Below are positions 8,764 through 18,680 of a stretch of 64,000 nucleotides of DNA, in pieces. Origin of the DNA: an uncultured Erysipelotrichaceae bacterium. Its GTDB lineage: Bacteria; Bacillota_I; Bacilli_A; Erysipelotrichales; Erysipelotrichaceae. A model generated the notes under the pieces. The model searched no databases. It was not told the DNA's origin and saw nothing but the letters and a program-made list of their open reading frames with translations. Numbering within the stretch: position 1 is the stretch's first letter; every line of letters begins with the position of its first letter. The position numbers were made by a program, and so were the translations under genes. The stretch is from contig CAIFEQ010000003.1 in NCBI GenBank assembly GCA_903789495.1, positions 59,785-123,784 of the forward strand, in the 5' to 3' direction.

Positions 8764-10535
8764 AATTACAAAGATGCGCCCTTCACGGGACGCGACGCAT
8801 TCATCCTTTTCCAGATGGCAATGGCAGAATATTTCTACTCACGCGTTCCACATGGGACGCGACTAACAGCAGGAAAAAGCCACGGCGGCACAGCCGATTT
8901 CTACTCACGTGCCTCTCACGGGACGCGACGGATGAATTCAATGGCGTTCATGTTGACTATACCATTTCTACTCACGCGCCCCTCACGGGACGCGACTCTT
9001 GGATATGGTGAACTGTTGCACGTTTGCCAATATTTCTACTCACGCGCCCCTCACGGGACGCGACTCTTTGAAACGCTGGCTGAGGATTCTGATGGAAATA
9101 TTTCTACTCACGCGCCCCTCACGGGACGCGACGAAAACTGAAAGGTTCTGTAATATCGAATTCAATTTCTACTCACGCGCCCCTCACGGGACGCGACGGA
9201 ACTCGGCAAGCGTTTAGGCAAGAACTGGAAGATTTCTACTCACGCGCCCCTCACGGGACGCGACGTCTGATTGCACTGATTACGATCTTCTATTGTATTT
9301 CTACTCACGCGCCCCTCACGGGACGCGACGATATCAGGGACGGTTATAAGCAGGGAGTTTTAAATTTCTACTCACGCGCCCCTCACGGGACGCGACGATC
9401 GTCTTAACATCGAAATTTCTAAGCAGAAGGATTTCTACTCACGCGCCCCTCACGGGACGCGACTTTGAGGATGACGTCATGGCCAACACGATCTATATAT
9501 TTCTACTCACGCGCCCCTCACGGGACGCGACCGTGGCAGGCATCCAGTGCGTCGATCTTTTCAAAATTTCTACTCACGCGCCCCTCACGGGACGCGACCA
9601 TTTCCCGTAACCTTTTTTTGCTGGTAGATTTAGATTTCTACTCACGCGCCCCTCACGGGACGCGACGTCCTGGGATCATCGGGGCTGTGGTCCTACCTGA
9701 TTTCTACTCACGCGCCCCTCACGGGACGCGACGCAGGCATGATCACGGTCCACGTTAACAGCGACATTTCTACTCACGCGCCCCTCACGGGACGCGACTT
9801 GTAGGCCTGCATCAGCTTAGTCGACAGGGTCATTTCTACTCACGCGCCCCTCACGGGACGCGACTCCGCGTTTTAGTGGCACGCGTTGCCAGATAAAAAT
9901 TTCTACTCACGCGCCCCTCACGGGACGCGACGCTTCCCGAGTGTGCCTTGTAGTAGTCCACGATTATTTCTACTCACGCGCCCCTCACGGGACGCGACGA
10001 CCTGTCGGATGGTGCGGCGTGCAATCGGCGATGATTTCTACTCACGCGCCCCTCACGGGACGCGACTCATGAACGGTATCGTCCTGTCGCCGCAGGCCAA
10101 ATTTCTACTCACGCGCCCCTCACGGGACGCGACTGACGGCGGATCTCGTGATCACGCCGCGCTGGTGATTTCTACTCACGCGCCCCTCACGGGACGCGAC
10201 ACTCCTGATCCTGCTGGTCTACCTGATGAAGGACATTTCTACTCACGCGCCCCTCACGGGACGCGACGATCTGCTCGCGGCCGATGGCCGTCTTGATTTC
10301 AATTTCTACTCACGCGCCCCTCACGGGACGCGACCTCGGCATCGACTACAGCGGGACAGACTCCTACGATTTCTACTCACGCGCCCCTCACGGGACGCGA
10401 CTTGATCAGAATGTCGTACTGCTCATCGGTTACGCCATTTCTACTCACGCGCCCCTCACGGGACGCGACACCAACGGCGGCACCAAGCGCATGGTCATCC
10501 CGATTTCTACTCACGCGCCCCTCACGGGACGCGAC
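8764..10535 (-). CRISPR. Type I-C CRISPR array, 27 repeats and 26 spacers
   Basis: The repeat is 33 bp. On the transcribed minus strand it starts GTCGCGTCCCGTGAGGGGCG and ends GTGAGTAGAAAT, the I-C form. Spacers are 32-35 nt. Twenty-four repeats (8964 onward) are essentially identical. The three at the far left (8764-8796, 8831-8863, 8897-8929) are degenerate, the first having lost about 11 nt of consensus at one end, which marks the old, leader-distal end. The leader side is at 10535, next to cas2, so new spacers would enter there. Apparent plus-strand proteins with repeated YSRAPHGTR segments are translations of the repeats, not genes. Spacer targets were not identified. Confidence 0.98.
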
Positions 10536-10721
10536 GGCGAAACAGCAAATTTTTTTTCACCGTTACACAGTTAAAATTCAAAATTAAGCTTCATTTTTTA
10601 GTTTTTCTTACTTAATAGCAAAAATTAAACACATATCAGCAAAATTAATACTTCTAAGACAAATGAAATTGAACTTTTTGTTGCGAACATCCCAGTAAAT
10701 TGAAATCATTTATAGTTCGCG
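10536..10721 (-). promoter_or_regulatory. CRISPR leader
   Basis: AT-rich, non-coding stretch of 186 bp between the cas2 stop codon and the first repeat, on the side where the repeats are best conserved. This is the expected place for the leader that drives pre-crRNA transcription and marks the integration site. Exact promoter boxes were not assigned. Confidence 0.75.
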
Positions 10722-11012
10722 TTAGACAATCAATGTTCCTTCTGAATCATATGTTTCTTTAGCCCCAAAGTGTTCTACTCTTCTCTTCCAGTTATTACCA
10801 AGATAGTAAAATCTAATACTATCTTCTCTTAAATCAACAAGTTTCAATAAGCTTGATTTCAACTTCATAAAAGATGACCAGTCCAAATTAGCCTCAAATA
10901 CAGAATTCTGCACACGTTGGGCATGAGATTCACAGGCTTTGGCAACCATTCTGAGACGCTTTTTGCCAGAAGATGTTTCAGTTGAAACGTCATAAGTGAT
11001 CAGCACCATCAT
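10722..11012 (-). CDS. cas2: CRISPR-associated Cas2, type I-C
   Basis: 96 aa, normal Cas2 length. It begins with the ferredoxin-fold strand MMVLITYDVS containing the conserved Asp (YDV), followed by KRLRMVAKACESHAQRVQNSVFEA, typical of I-C Cas2. Cas2 forms the Cas1-Cas2 integrase that inserts new spacers. Its ATG overlaps the cas1 stop by one base (TGATG), so it is translationally coupled. Cas2 looks intact, but its partner cas1 is broken, so it may have no function in adaptation here. Confidence 0.95.
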   Translation of the reverse strand: MMVLITYDVSTETSSGKKRLRMVAKACESHAQRVQNSVFEANLDWSSFMKLKSSLLKLVDLREDSIRFYYLGNNWKRRVEHFGAKETYDSEGTLIV

Positions 11013-12042
11013 CAGGATTGCCTCATAAGAAATGGAACATACTCATCCATATCTCCTCGTATATATTTTGCCAGCAGATTTGCCTGAACATACGGCAATA
11101 GTCCATACGGTATTTTTTCTTTGATCACCTGATGATACATGGTTTCACGTTTCTTCTCCTGCCATTTGGTTATCACCTTCTTTTTTCCATCTTGGTTAAG
11201 CCATACGGCACCTGATAACTGCCTTTCAAAATTTTTTGCAGTTAAAGCTTTGAGATTCAGAAGCGTAATGGCCATTCTGTCAGCTATACAACGAAATTCT
11301 TCTACCATATCGCAGGCCAGTGAAACCCTTCCCGATCGTAATGAATGATAAAAGCCAATATAGCTGTCTAATCCCACTGTCTCAAGTGCAGCCGCGCAAT
11401 CTGTCATTTCCAATGTATAGAGAAATGACAGAATAGCATTTACTGGATCAAGGGGTGGCCGCTTGGTGCGCTCTTTAAATGTTAATGCCAAATCGCTGCC
11501 TGTGATCAGTCTGGGAAAGATACTGAAATATGCATTGGCACAGCTGCCCTCTATTCCAAGTAAAGATTCTTTTGACTCTGCCTGTTCAGCCTTTTCCATG
11601 CCGTCCTTCAGAACAGAAAGAAGATTATTGAAGCTTTCGTCATTCCTGAGCTCTGGATGATCATGCTGCGTTCTCTTGACAGTAACAGCCGTATTATGAA
11701 ACTTTGCTGCCATTTCATTTTTTGCCAGCTGCAAGTCATTCTGACGGAATTTTTCGATCTGCTGAACGCGCAGAAATACATTGCCCTTTGTTTCGCCACA
11801 GACTTTGGACCAGAATTTTCCACTTGGAGATACAAAATTAATCGGTACTGTTTTCTCAACTCATTTTCCCATCAATTCGGGCGAGCATCCTAGATAACTG
11901 AAACAAACAACATTTTCAACATTATCAAAAGGAATGCTGAGTACTTTCTTGCCATCTACATTACAAACAATATTGTTCTGATGAAGAGTCAGATATGCAT
12001 TCTCATTCGTAACATAGACTGTATTCAGTAGCTTTCTCATAT
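11012..12042 (-). pseudogene. cas1: Disrupted cas1 integrase gene
   Basis: Type I-C Cas1 is normally about 343 aa. The natural ATG (12042) begins MRKLLNTVYVTNEN, and then two extra bases (an ATATGCATAT stretch around 11991-12003) shift the frame and give an early TGA. The correct frame resumes as AYLTLHQNNIVCNVDGKKVL but meets a second lesion, an in-frame TGA at 11861-11863 in ELMGK-stop-VEKTV, where the family has Cys. From TTG 11734, 240 codons remain open. They cover the catalytic alpha-helical domain (GSCANAYFSIF, SYIGFYHSLRSGRVSLACDMVEEFR) but lack the N-terminal beta domain. Two independent lesions argue for an inactive gene, unless the sequence has base errors. Confidence 0.8.
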
Positions 12043-12699
12043 GTCCTTAAGCATTTTCCTGAAGTCTGTATGTTTAGCGGTTTTTGGCATACAGAGCTCT
12101 TTAAATGAACAGCCATTGCACTTTTGATCTGCCCGTATTGCTGGTATAATTCCATTTTGCCGGTTGTGTTGTATAACCTGAAGAATTTCTTTCAGTTCCT
12201 GAAGATAGCTGGAATAATTCTCATTCAGAGGAAGCATGACTCTTTTCTTTGTATCAGCATAATAGATAGTGCCATCACACGAGCACTGGAAAATAGAATC
12301 GACACAGACTTTCTGTGCAAAAACCTGCACCAGATCTTCGTGATTGAATGGCTTATCCTTAGAAGAAGTTGGCTTATACTCCACAATTGTTAATTTATAC
12401 TTCCCAGGAATGCCTTGTAGTACAGCACCTTCAGGATCTTTTGTCAGTTCTATACAGTCTGTAACCCCATATAGCCCAAGTGAATCATCAAAGACAGTTA
12501 CACCTGTCAGTACTCTTTTACCCCTTGAAATATAAGAACGGTCTGGATTATGAACACGTTGGTGCGATAGATCTGCCTTTGTAACGAAGTAGTTTTCTTC
12601 CCAAGAACAATCTATATGAATTAATCCCCAGCGGTGCGGACAATAAAGATAATGCTGAAGTTCTCTGATACTGATATCAGACTCAACCATTGCTGTCAC
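12037..12699 (-). CDS. cas4: CRISPR-associated Cas4 exonuclease
   Basis: 220 aa RecB-like nuclease with Fe-S cluster, used in prespacer trimming and PAM-correct integration. Visible are the first cluster Cys in HYLYCPHRWGLIH near residue 19, the nuclease motifs GVTDCIEL (Asp) and LTIVEYKPT (ExK), the QVFAQKV helix, and the C-terminal cluster CNGCSFKELC. The ATG overlaps the cas7 stop as ATGA. Its last bases overlap the natural cas1 start by six. Intact, but its adaptation partner Cas1 is disrupted. Confidence 0.93.
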   Translation of the reverse strand: MTAMVESDISIRELQHYLYCPHRWGLIHIDCSWEENYFVTKADLSHQRVHNPDRSYISRGKRVLTGVTVFDDSLGLYGVTDCIELTKDPEGAVLQGIPGKYKLTIVEYKPTSSKDKPFNHEDLVQVFAQKVCVDSIFQCSCDGTIYYADTKKRVMLPLNENYSSYLQELKEILQVIQHNRQNGIIPAIRADQKCNGCSFKELCMPKTAKHTDFRKMLKDI

Positions 12700-13550
12700 A
12701 TTTTCAGCAATGTAACACCTTCAGGCATGTTCTCGTCAACTGTAATAACATAATCTTCAAAATCATGTGGCGCTTTTATGCCATCTCTCAGTGTTACTTT
12801 CACCTTGTTTTCCAGTTCATAAAACGGTGCATTTCCATATATACTGTCATGTTTAAAAACATAAAGACCTCTAACTTCCATATCTGGACGTGCCGCACTA
12901 CGATCTTCTTCAAACATATTGCGCATAGCAGTCCACAGCAGCGAGACATCCTCTTCATTCAAACCAGTTGTATTGTTAGCCAAGGCAGCTGATATATGCC
13001 CTGACATTCGATATAAACCATAGGCAATAATCGGTTTGTTACCTATTTCTGTTTCGCCTTTATTTGCACGTTCTTCATCAGTTTTAGCCTGACGCGTAAT
13101 TGTTACATTGGTAATTGTTATAGGCGAAACACTCTCTGCAAAGCTGAACTGTACAGGACCACGCACAATACCACAGGAATTTTTCCCTGTTGACATAACA
13201 GCCCCAAATGTTCTTACATCAAAGTAATTTCGACACATGTAATCTCTAGCCTTTAATTCATTATCTCGATTCTTTTTATCCTTGTCGACGGGCAATTCTT
13301 CAGCTTGGTATGCAGCTTTAAATTTTTCATTTAATGGTTTATCAGGTTTTATCAGAATGTTATAACCTGCCTCCCCTTTCTTCATTAGGTCAACATAATT
13401 CCTGACTTTTCTCTTCAGGCATACGTCTGTAACAATACCACAGCCAGTTTCCATATTCATTCGCGGTTCATTACCTGCATCAGGGTCACCATTCGGATTG
13501 CCATTTTTACAGTCAAACAGGAATACAAAATCATACTTGTTGTTAATCAT
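12696..13550 (-). CDS. cas7c: Cas7 (Csd2), type I-C Cascade backbone
   Basis: 284 aa. It opens with the signature YDFVFLFDCKNGNPNGDPDAGNEPRMN of Csd2/Cas7c and contains SPITITNVTITRQ, a segment typical of the RAMP fold. Several copies coat the crRNA spacer in the effector complex. The ATG at 13550 follows AAAGGAGG; an apparent upstream ATG at 13571 starts inside that ribosome site and is rejected. The gene starts 2 nt after the cas8 frame ends and is coupled to cas4 by ATGA. Confidence 0.96.
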   Translation of the reverse strand: MINNKYDFVFLFDCKNGNPNGDPDAGNEPRMNMETGCGIVTDVCLKRKVRNYVDLMKKGEAGYNILIKPDKPLNEKFKAAYQAEELPVDKDKKNRDNELKARDYMCRNYFDVRTFGAVMSTGKNSCGIVRGPVQFSFAESVSPITITNVTITRQAKTDEERANKGETEIGNKPIIAYGLYRMSGHISAALANNTTGLNEEDVSLLWTAMRNMFEEDRSAARPDMEVRGLYVFKHDSIYGNAPFYELENKVKVTLRDGIKAPHDFEDYVITVDENMPEGVTLLKM

Positions 13551-13551
13551 T

Positions 13552-15423
13552 TTATTTTTCCTCCTTTGCATATTCTTTCACTTCAGGCTTTTTATACTTT
13601 TCTGCATACTGCTGATAATAGCCAAGCAGAAATCTTCCCTGATCATAAATACCTAAAGTATGTGGAAATTCGCTGCCAAGACGACACAGAATACCATCCA
13701 ACTCCTTTTGGTTGTTTACTGCCCACCCAAGATTGTTCTTTTGGAGTTTTTTCATATGGAACCTGCTCAGTTGAAGCAGTTTTGGCATGACTGAAGCAGG
13801 ATTTGCTGAAGCTGACCCTAGATAAGCGTCCTCAATTGTACGATTCAGTTTTGACGGATAAACTGAATCTTCCTGAATTATCTGCAATACAGCAAATGCT
13901 CTTCCGCACAGATATGCTGGGTTATTGTTTTCTCTGTCCAATGCCATTTCAATCTCCTCCTTTTCATGTCTGATCAGACACGCTTTGATTATTCCAGCTC
14001 GTACATTGTTTATTCTTTTGAAAGTCCCGTCATTGTGATCAGTGCGTATTCGCATGATAACGTTCTGCAGCAACCAAATCGGGTACTGTACTCCATTAAG
14101 AACACTATTTAGTACTGTCGCAAATTGTGCATCATTTATATTATTCGCATTATCATTACTGACCTTAGGAGAAATCAGCTCTCTTTTAATGCGTGCCAAA
14201 GAAACAGGCTCTTTAACGCTGCTCATTTGAATATCTTTTTGATGCTTAGCAATGTTTTGCAGCAGTTTCCCAAACTTCTGTCTGTAAATAAATTTTATCT
14301 GAACTCGCGGTCCGTTCGGTTGCATACCAACAATGTAATAAACTGCATCGTTAGTAAAAATACTTTGACTGCTTTCAAGTCTTTCTTTACTTAATGCCCC
14401 TTGTTCTGCCAACTCTACTACTTTGTTCAATTCACTGTCTAACTCGCTTCGCAGTGTTGACTGTTGATTGAGTAAGAGACTGATAACATCATCATTGGCT
14501 TCGTTCCCGTCCATAGACCAGAACATAAGTGTTATGCCATCCAGATAACTGTGATTATTTGGACTCCTCAAAAGATAGTTCATTGCTCTTGTATATCGTT
14601 TCATTACCTTTTGAGAAATACATGCATTCTCGCCTTGATTATGTCCATAAGAATTAAACGCTTCTTGATTGGAATTAACAATTTTTGGCGGTTTATCTGC
14701 GTTTATTATGCCAACATCTTTACCCATGATAATAGTATTATGTGTTTTGGCGACGGGACCCATTTCACCCGTGACTGAATCCTGACAAATAGGAGCTGCT
14801 TCTGTGTCATTTTCAGCTGCTAAGCAAAGCTGACTCCATTTCTGTTTTACAGCAGGGTCATCATGCAGATAATCTGTTAGATCTGCTTCCCTGCAAAATG
14901 CAAACTTTGCACTCTTAAGATCATTTTTCAACGCTAAAAGCATTGCATTGTTCCGTTCTTCATCCGGATTCCACGTTCTAGCAAAAGCCAAATAACATCT
15001 TGCTATATCAGAATCGATATCAGCGAAATCACGCTCAATTTCTTGTGCAAGTGCTTTATGTTTTAAACTGATCGTGTTGTTTTTCTTATCAGGTGAGTCT
15101 ATTTCCAACCATTCTTTTTCATCTTTTGACAAATATGTCAATCCAAATATATAAGAAGGTCGATTTTCAACGAAATATGCTTTGATTGAAGTGGGCGCTG
15201 GCCTTTCAGGAAGGAACATATTTACTGGTTCGATGATTTTTTTTGTTTTTCCTTTTTTAAGTGTTATTTCCTTACTTCGACGGATATCCCTGATATAGCT
15301 TATCGTTCCATCATTTCTGAGAACTATTACATAACTGATTCCTTGTTCTGAATATCCCTCTTCTTTGATTTTATTATTCGTAGTCAGAACACCATAATAA
15401 TCATTCAATGCACTGATCAACAT
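13552..15423 (-). CDS. cas8c: Cas8c (Csd1), type I-C large subunit
   Basis: 623 aa, usual length for Csd1. The start MLISALNDYYGVL and the C-terminal NLGWAVNNQKELDGILCRLGSEFPHTLGIYDQGRFLLGYYQQ region are characteristic. In I-C, Cas8 recognises the PAM and target, and an internal ribosome site usually yields a separate small-subunit (Cas11c) protein from its 3' part; that internal product is likely but was not located here. It overlaps the end of cas5 by 23 bp. AT-richer than the flanking chromosome, as is the whole cas operon. Confidence 0.95.
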   Translation of the reverse strand: MLISALNDYYGVLTTNNKIKEEGYSEQGISYVIVLRNDGTISYIRDIRRSKEITLKKGKTKKIIEPVNMFLPERPAPTSIKAYFVENRPSYIFGLTYLSKDEKEWLEIDSPDKKNNTISLKHKALAQEIERDFADIDSDIARCYLAFARTWNPDEERNNAMLLALKNDLKSAKFAFCREADLTDYLHDDPAVKQKWSQLCLAAENDTEAAPICQDSVTGEMGPVAKTHNTIIMGKDVGIINADKPPKIVNSNQEAFNSYGHNQGENACISQKVMKRYTRAMNYLLRSPNNHSYLDGITLMFWSMDGNEANDDVISLLLNQQSTLRSELDSELNKVVELAEQGALSKERLESSQSIFTNDAVYYIVGMQPNGPRVQIKFIYRQKFGKLLQNIAKHQKDIQMSSVKEPVSLARIKRELISPKVSNDNANNINDAQFATVLNSVLNGVQYPIWLLQNVIMRIRTDHNDGTFKRINNVRAGIIKACLIRHEKEEIEMALDRENNNPAYLCGRAFAVLQIIQEDSVYPSKLNRTIEDAYLGSASANPASVMPKLLQLSRFHMKKLQKNNLGWAVNNQKELDGILCRLGSEFPHTLGIYDQGRFLLGYYQQYAEKYKKPEVKEYAKEEK

Positions 15424-16171
15424 TCTGCTTTTTCCTCAGTTCTTTCACATCAATAACACCATTAATCATGACTGGACGATAAAAGATACTGTCTGCTTCA
15501 TCACTGAAAACAGGATGTTCCCAGTTGCCATTAGCTGGTTTACCATGATCTCGAAATGCAACTCTGTACAGCATGAATCCTAGATCTTTTTCCCCTCGGT
15601 TGTCACTACAAACCTGTGATAGGTCAAAATCATCTGTCAATTCAACATGAGCAGGAAATTCCGAGCAACCGAGACAAGGGGTTCTGAAACTCTGTCCTTT
15701 CCTGCATCTGCGAAGAAATTCTTCTTCATGTTTTATCTGAGGATTGCATTCTTCTTTTTCTTTTTCATTCTGTAGACCTGTCTGTTCAATATGGAAAGCA
15801 ATACCATATTTCACATTTTTCAGAATCAGAGATGACCTTTGTGTTCTATCAGAGTTAGTATCAATAGTCGGATCAGATTTAACCGTGATTTCAACTCCTT
15901 CTTTTCCTTCTGTTTCTTTCATCAGGTTTTTCATTTTATTGTAAGAGATTTTAGAATTGACCTCATTTCGTCTAACAGTTTCAAATTCGATTGGGTTGAA
16001 AACTACAATCTGATCAATGACATAGCGAATGGCTGGTTTCCAGTAGATGCTTTTCAGAAGGCCTTCCATGGCCCCTGGTGTCGGAACATCGTAGCTGACC
16101 CGCTCTGCTTTCATTTCAGGTCGTGTAAAACATGCTCTCTTCCCGGTGACAATCACTTTCAATTCCCTCAT
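15401..16171 (-). CDS. cas5c: Cas5c (Cas5d) pre-crRNA endonuclease
   Basis: 256 aa. The N-terminal FTRPEMKAERVSYDVPTPGAMEGLLKSIYWKP matches Cas5d. Type I-C lacks Cas6, and Cas5d instead cuts the repeat hairpin and stays on the 5' handle; the catalytic Tyr-Lys-His set of characterised members was not mapped here. The start overlaps the cas3 stop as ATGA, and the end overlaps cas8. The product should process the 33-bp repeats of the adjacent array. Confidence 0.94.
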   Translation of the reverse strand: MRELKVIVTGKRACFTRPEMKAERVSYDVPTPGAMEGLLKSIYWKPAIRYVIDQIVVFNPIEFETVRRNEVNSKISYNKMKNLMKETEGKEGVEITVKSDPTIDTNSDRTQRSSLILKNVKYGIAFHIEQTGLQNEKEKEECNPQIKHEEEFLRRCRKGQSFRTPCLGCSEFPAHVELTDDFDLSQVCSDNRGEKDLGFMLYRVAFRDHGKPANGNWEHPVFSDEADSIFYRPVMINGVIDVKELRKKQNVDQCIE

Positions 16172-18366
16172 ATGAAATAATCAACTCCTTCCATTTTTAT
16201 TCCTTCTTTAGCATCGTAATAATCCAAATTTTCAAGTAACCAGATACCAGTGCCGTAATCATTTACTGTGCCCTGATTCTTAAGATCTTCAAATTCTTTT
16301 ATATGAACACTGCATGAATATTTCTGCAGTTTTCTTGTCGTTTCATGTGAAAGATTTCCCTGTCGGATCTGATTGCAAAGTTCTTCAGCTTCGGCATTTT
16401 GCGGTACCGCTATACTTACGTCAGAGCTCTTGATCAGCCGGCCATCATAACTGGCAAATGGTATATCTGTAATTCCATTGCAAAACTTATACATTGCATT
16501 TTCTGTAAGGCGGTCATTGTTCAGCTCATAAACAAGGTGATAGTATTCTTCGACTGCTTTTGTTGACTGAATATCTTCATAGCTGCTCAAAATCTTTTTC
16601 ATTGCAGCAGTTCTTATATCAACAGCCCTGTTTTCATCGTCTTCAAATCCAAATATATGTACTGTACCTTTGCTCGAAAAGCCTTCCCGGTTGCATCGTC
16701 CGCCCGTCTGCAGGATGGAATCAAGACCGGTATATTCACGGTAAGCAGCTTGAAAATCTAGATCCACACCTGCCTCAATTAAAGATGTAGAAACCACGAT
16801 GACTGGTTCCATGTCTTCCTTTTCCCTGCTCTCAATAAGTGCAGTATTGATTTGTTTTATTGTTGTCTGAAGGTCATATTTTGTCATATATGTGGACAGA
16901 TGAAAGAGATTCGTTCTCTCTCTGCCACCAAATGCTTCGTAAAGTCGCTTTGCCTTTTTCCGACTATTCACCACAATAAGAGATGATCTGTTTTCAAAGA
17001 CACTTTCTGTCAGAGCATCAATACTGACGTAACCCATTTCGGTAAATCCGCACCGCCTGAAATATTTGAAGTCAGAATGATCTGGAACCAGGTCAACGAT
17101 CTGAATATCTCTGCAGGCCAGCTGTCTGAATAATTTCTCATAGTCCGGCATTGTTGCTGTCATGAAAATGGCCTTTGCATTACAGCAGCGCGTCAGATAA
17201 GAAACCGTCTCCAGACACGGCTGCAGAAATTCCATCGGCATCAGATGCGCCTCATCAAAGATCAGAACACTGTCAGCCATGTTATGCATTTTTCTTAGTT
17301 TGCTTCGCTTATTCGATGAAGCTGTTTCAAAGAATTGCACAGCTGTGGTAATAATCAGATCAGCATCCCAGTTTTCCGTTGCCTGGGTGAAATGAACTTT
17401 GTATTCTTCACTTGCGTTTTCATTGTCATCAATGCTGTATGTAGATTGATGGCGTAAAATCTGTGCTGCATCTCCAAATATTTTTTCAAACTGTTCTGCT
17501 GTCTGCGAAATAATGCTGTTGTAAGGGATGACATAAATAATATGTTTTTTACCCTCTGCCAAAGCTTTTAACAGAGCACATCTAGCACTGCATAAAGTCT
17601 TTCCACTGCCAGTTGGCATATTCATAAAGTAGACATCTGCATCTTTTTCGATATTCGCATAGGCTTGTTTTTGCACACGTGATCTGGCCTTCTGTAACTC
17701 GCTGACACAATTAAAATCCTTAAACCGCTGATCCAGACGATCCAAACACAGTTGATATTCGCTTTTCAGAGCTGTACGTTTCTTTCCAGTAAAGAAGAAT
17801 TCTGTATCGAGTGAATCAGCGTCCACCATGCATGAATAACAATATCGGACTACAAACGCAAACTTATCAATTGCTTCTTCGCGGCTGGAGCAGTCCTTCG
17901 CCAGCCATGCTACAAGTTTCTGATTATCTATATTTCTGCTTGTCACTTCATGACAGGCACTCCAATCCTCAAGATCTTCACTGTGCTTCAGTCTTCCAGA
18001 AAGTGTGACATCATCTTTCGTATCACCCTTTTGCCCACCATCCGGAATACCTCCATGATGCCCTGCAATAACATATTCCATCAGCAGAGAAGAAGGAGCG
18101 TCAAAATCTTTACCAGCTTCTATCGCACCTGCTGTTGAATGATCAACATGGATATTTAATCCTCTGATCCTTTTCTGGAAAGATTCCTGATATTTTCCTG
18201 CATCATGAAGACAGCCACAGTCATAAACAATGTCCTTCAGTGATTTGACCGCAAATGATTCAGCTATTTCTGCAGTCTGAAGACTATGCTGCTTGATCGA
18301 TTGTGTTTCTTCAATGCCTTGCTTTGATTGTTTGACATGCGCAAGAAACTCAGAATCATCTGTCAT
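16168..18366 (-). CDS. cas3: Cas3 helicase-nuclease
   Basis: 732 aa, fused HD nuclease and superfamily 2 helicase that degrades the target strand after Cascade binding. HD residues are visible at H27 (KQHSLQTAE), CGCLHDAGKYQESF, DHSTAGA and AGHHGGIPD. Helicase motifs follow: Walker A MPTGSGKT near 250, DEAH in LIFDEAHLMP, motif III FMTATMP, and STSLIEAGVDLDFQ with GGRCNREG late in the protein. All key residues look intact, so interference should be possible. First gene of the operon, with a good promoter 60-90 bp upstream. Confidence 0.96.
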   Translation of the reverse strand: MTDDSEFLAHVKQSKQGIEETQSIKQHSLQTAEIAESFAVKSLKDIVYDCGCLHDAGKYQESFQKRIRGLNIHVDHSTAGAIEAGKDFDAPSSLLMEYVIAGHHGGIPDGGQKGDTKDDVTLSGRLKHSEDLEDWSACHEVTSRNIDNQKLVAWLAKDCSSREEAIDKFAFVVRYCYSCMVDADSLDTEFFFTGKKRTALKSEYQLCLDRLDQRFKDFNCVSELQKARSRVQKQAYANIEKDADVYFMNMPTGSGKTLCSARCALLKALAEGKKHIIYVIPYNSIISQTAEQFEKIFGDAAQILRHQSTYSIDDNENASEEYKVHFTQATENWDADLIITTAVQFFETASSNKRSKLRKMHNMADSVLIFDEAHLMPMEFLQPCLETVSYLTRCCNAKAIFMTATMPDYEKLFRQLACRDIQIVDLVPDHSDFKYFRRCGFTEMGYVSIDALTESVFENRSSLIVVNSRKKAKRLYEAFGGRERTNLFHLSTYMTKYDLQTTIKQINTALIESREKEDMEPVIVVSTSLIEAGVDLDFQAAYREYTGLDSILQTGGRCNREGFSSKGTVHIFGFEDDENRAVDIRTAAMKKILSSYEDIQSTKAVEEYYHLVYELNNDRLTENAMYKFCNGITDIPFASYDGRLIKSSDVSIAVPQNAEAEELCNQIRQGNLSHETTRKLQKYSCSVHIKEFEDLKNQGTVNDYGTGIWLLENLDYYDAKEGIKMEGVDYFI

Positions 18367-18425
18367 AAATTATCCTGTTCTTTCAGCTGGCATCACAATG
18401 TGGGTGCTTTACATATGCCATATTT

Positions 18426-18454
18426 ATTCTAGATGCTAATCTTGTTCTATTCAA
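18426..18454 (-). promoter_or_regulatory. Predicted promoter of the cas operon
   Basis: The minus strand reads TTGAAT (18454-18449), 17 nt, TAGAAT (18431-18426). Both boxes are close to the housekeeping sigma consensus with ideal spacing, 60 bp before the cas3 ATG, which has an AGGA ribosome site. Confidence 0.65.
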
Positions 18455-18542
18455 AGCGTTTATTTATGAATTGTGTCCAATAACGCCATTTTTTCAAATA
18501 TATCACTAATTTATGACTTTCATACATCGCGTTCAGGACATC

Positions 18543-18680
18543 TCAATGCCCGACAATTTCATCTTCATCCCTGGTGTTAGCATTCTTTTTGTCTATGACA
18601 AGTTTATCGACCCACATCGGGGATGCAGATTCACGCAGGGCGATTAGGGCTTCCCGTTCTGTAAATCCTGTTAAAGCCAT
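18543..18680 (-). CDS. Unrecognised 45-residue open reading frame, possible gene remnant
   Basis: Reads MALTGFTEREALIALRES at the start, followed by a protein-like SPMWVDKLVIDKKNANTRDEDEIVGH. The composition looks natural, with charged, amphipathic segments, but no clear ribosome site precedes it and the family was not recognised. It lies alone in the AT-rich spacer between cas3 and the DUF4832 gene. It may be the 5' remnant of a longer gene, or chance. Confidence 0.3.
   Translation of the reverse strand: MALTGFTEREALIALRESASPMWVDKLVIDKKNANTRDEDEIVGH

Noticed and set aside
8815..10587. Plus-strand proteins with repeated FYSRAPHGTR segments
   Set aside because: They are translations of the CRISPR repeats on the non-coding strand; repeat spacing of 66-68 bp makes the frames change with each spacer.
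11861..11863. TGA read as a sense codon (genetic code change)
   Set aside because: The SUFU lesion is TGA at a Trp position, which raised the idea, but the cas1 TGA is at a Cys position and TGA is used as the ordinary stop of cas7 and many other genes here, while TGG is the normal Trp codon.
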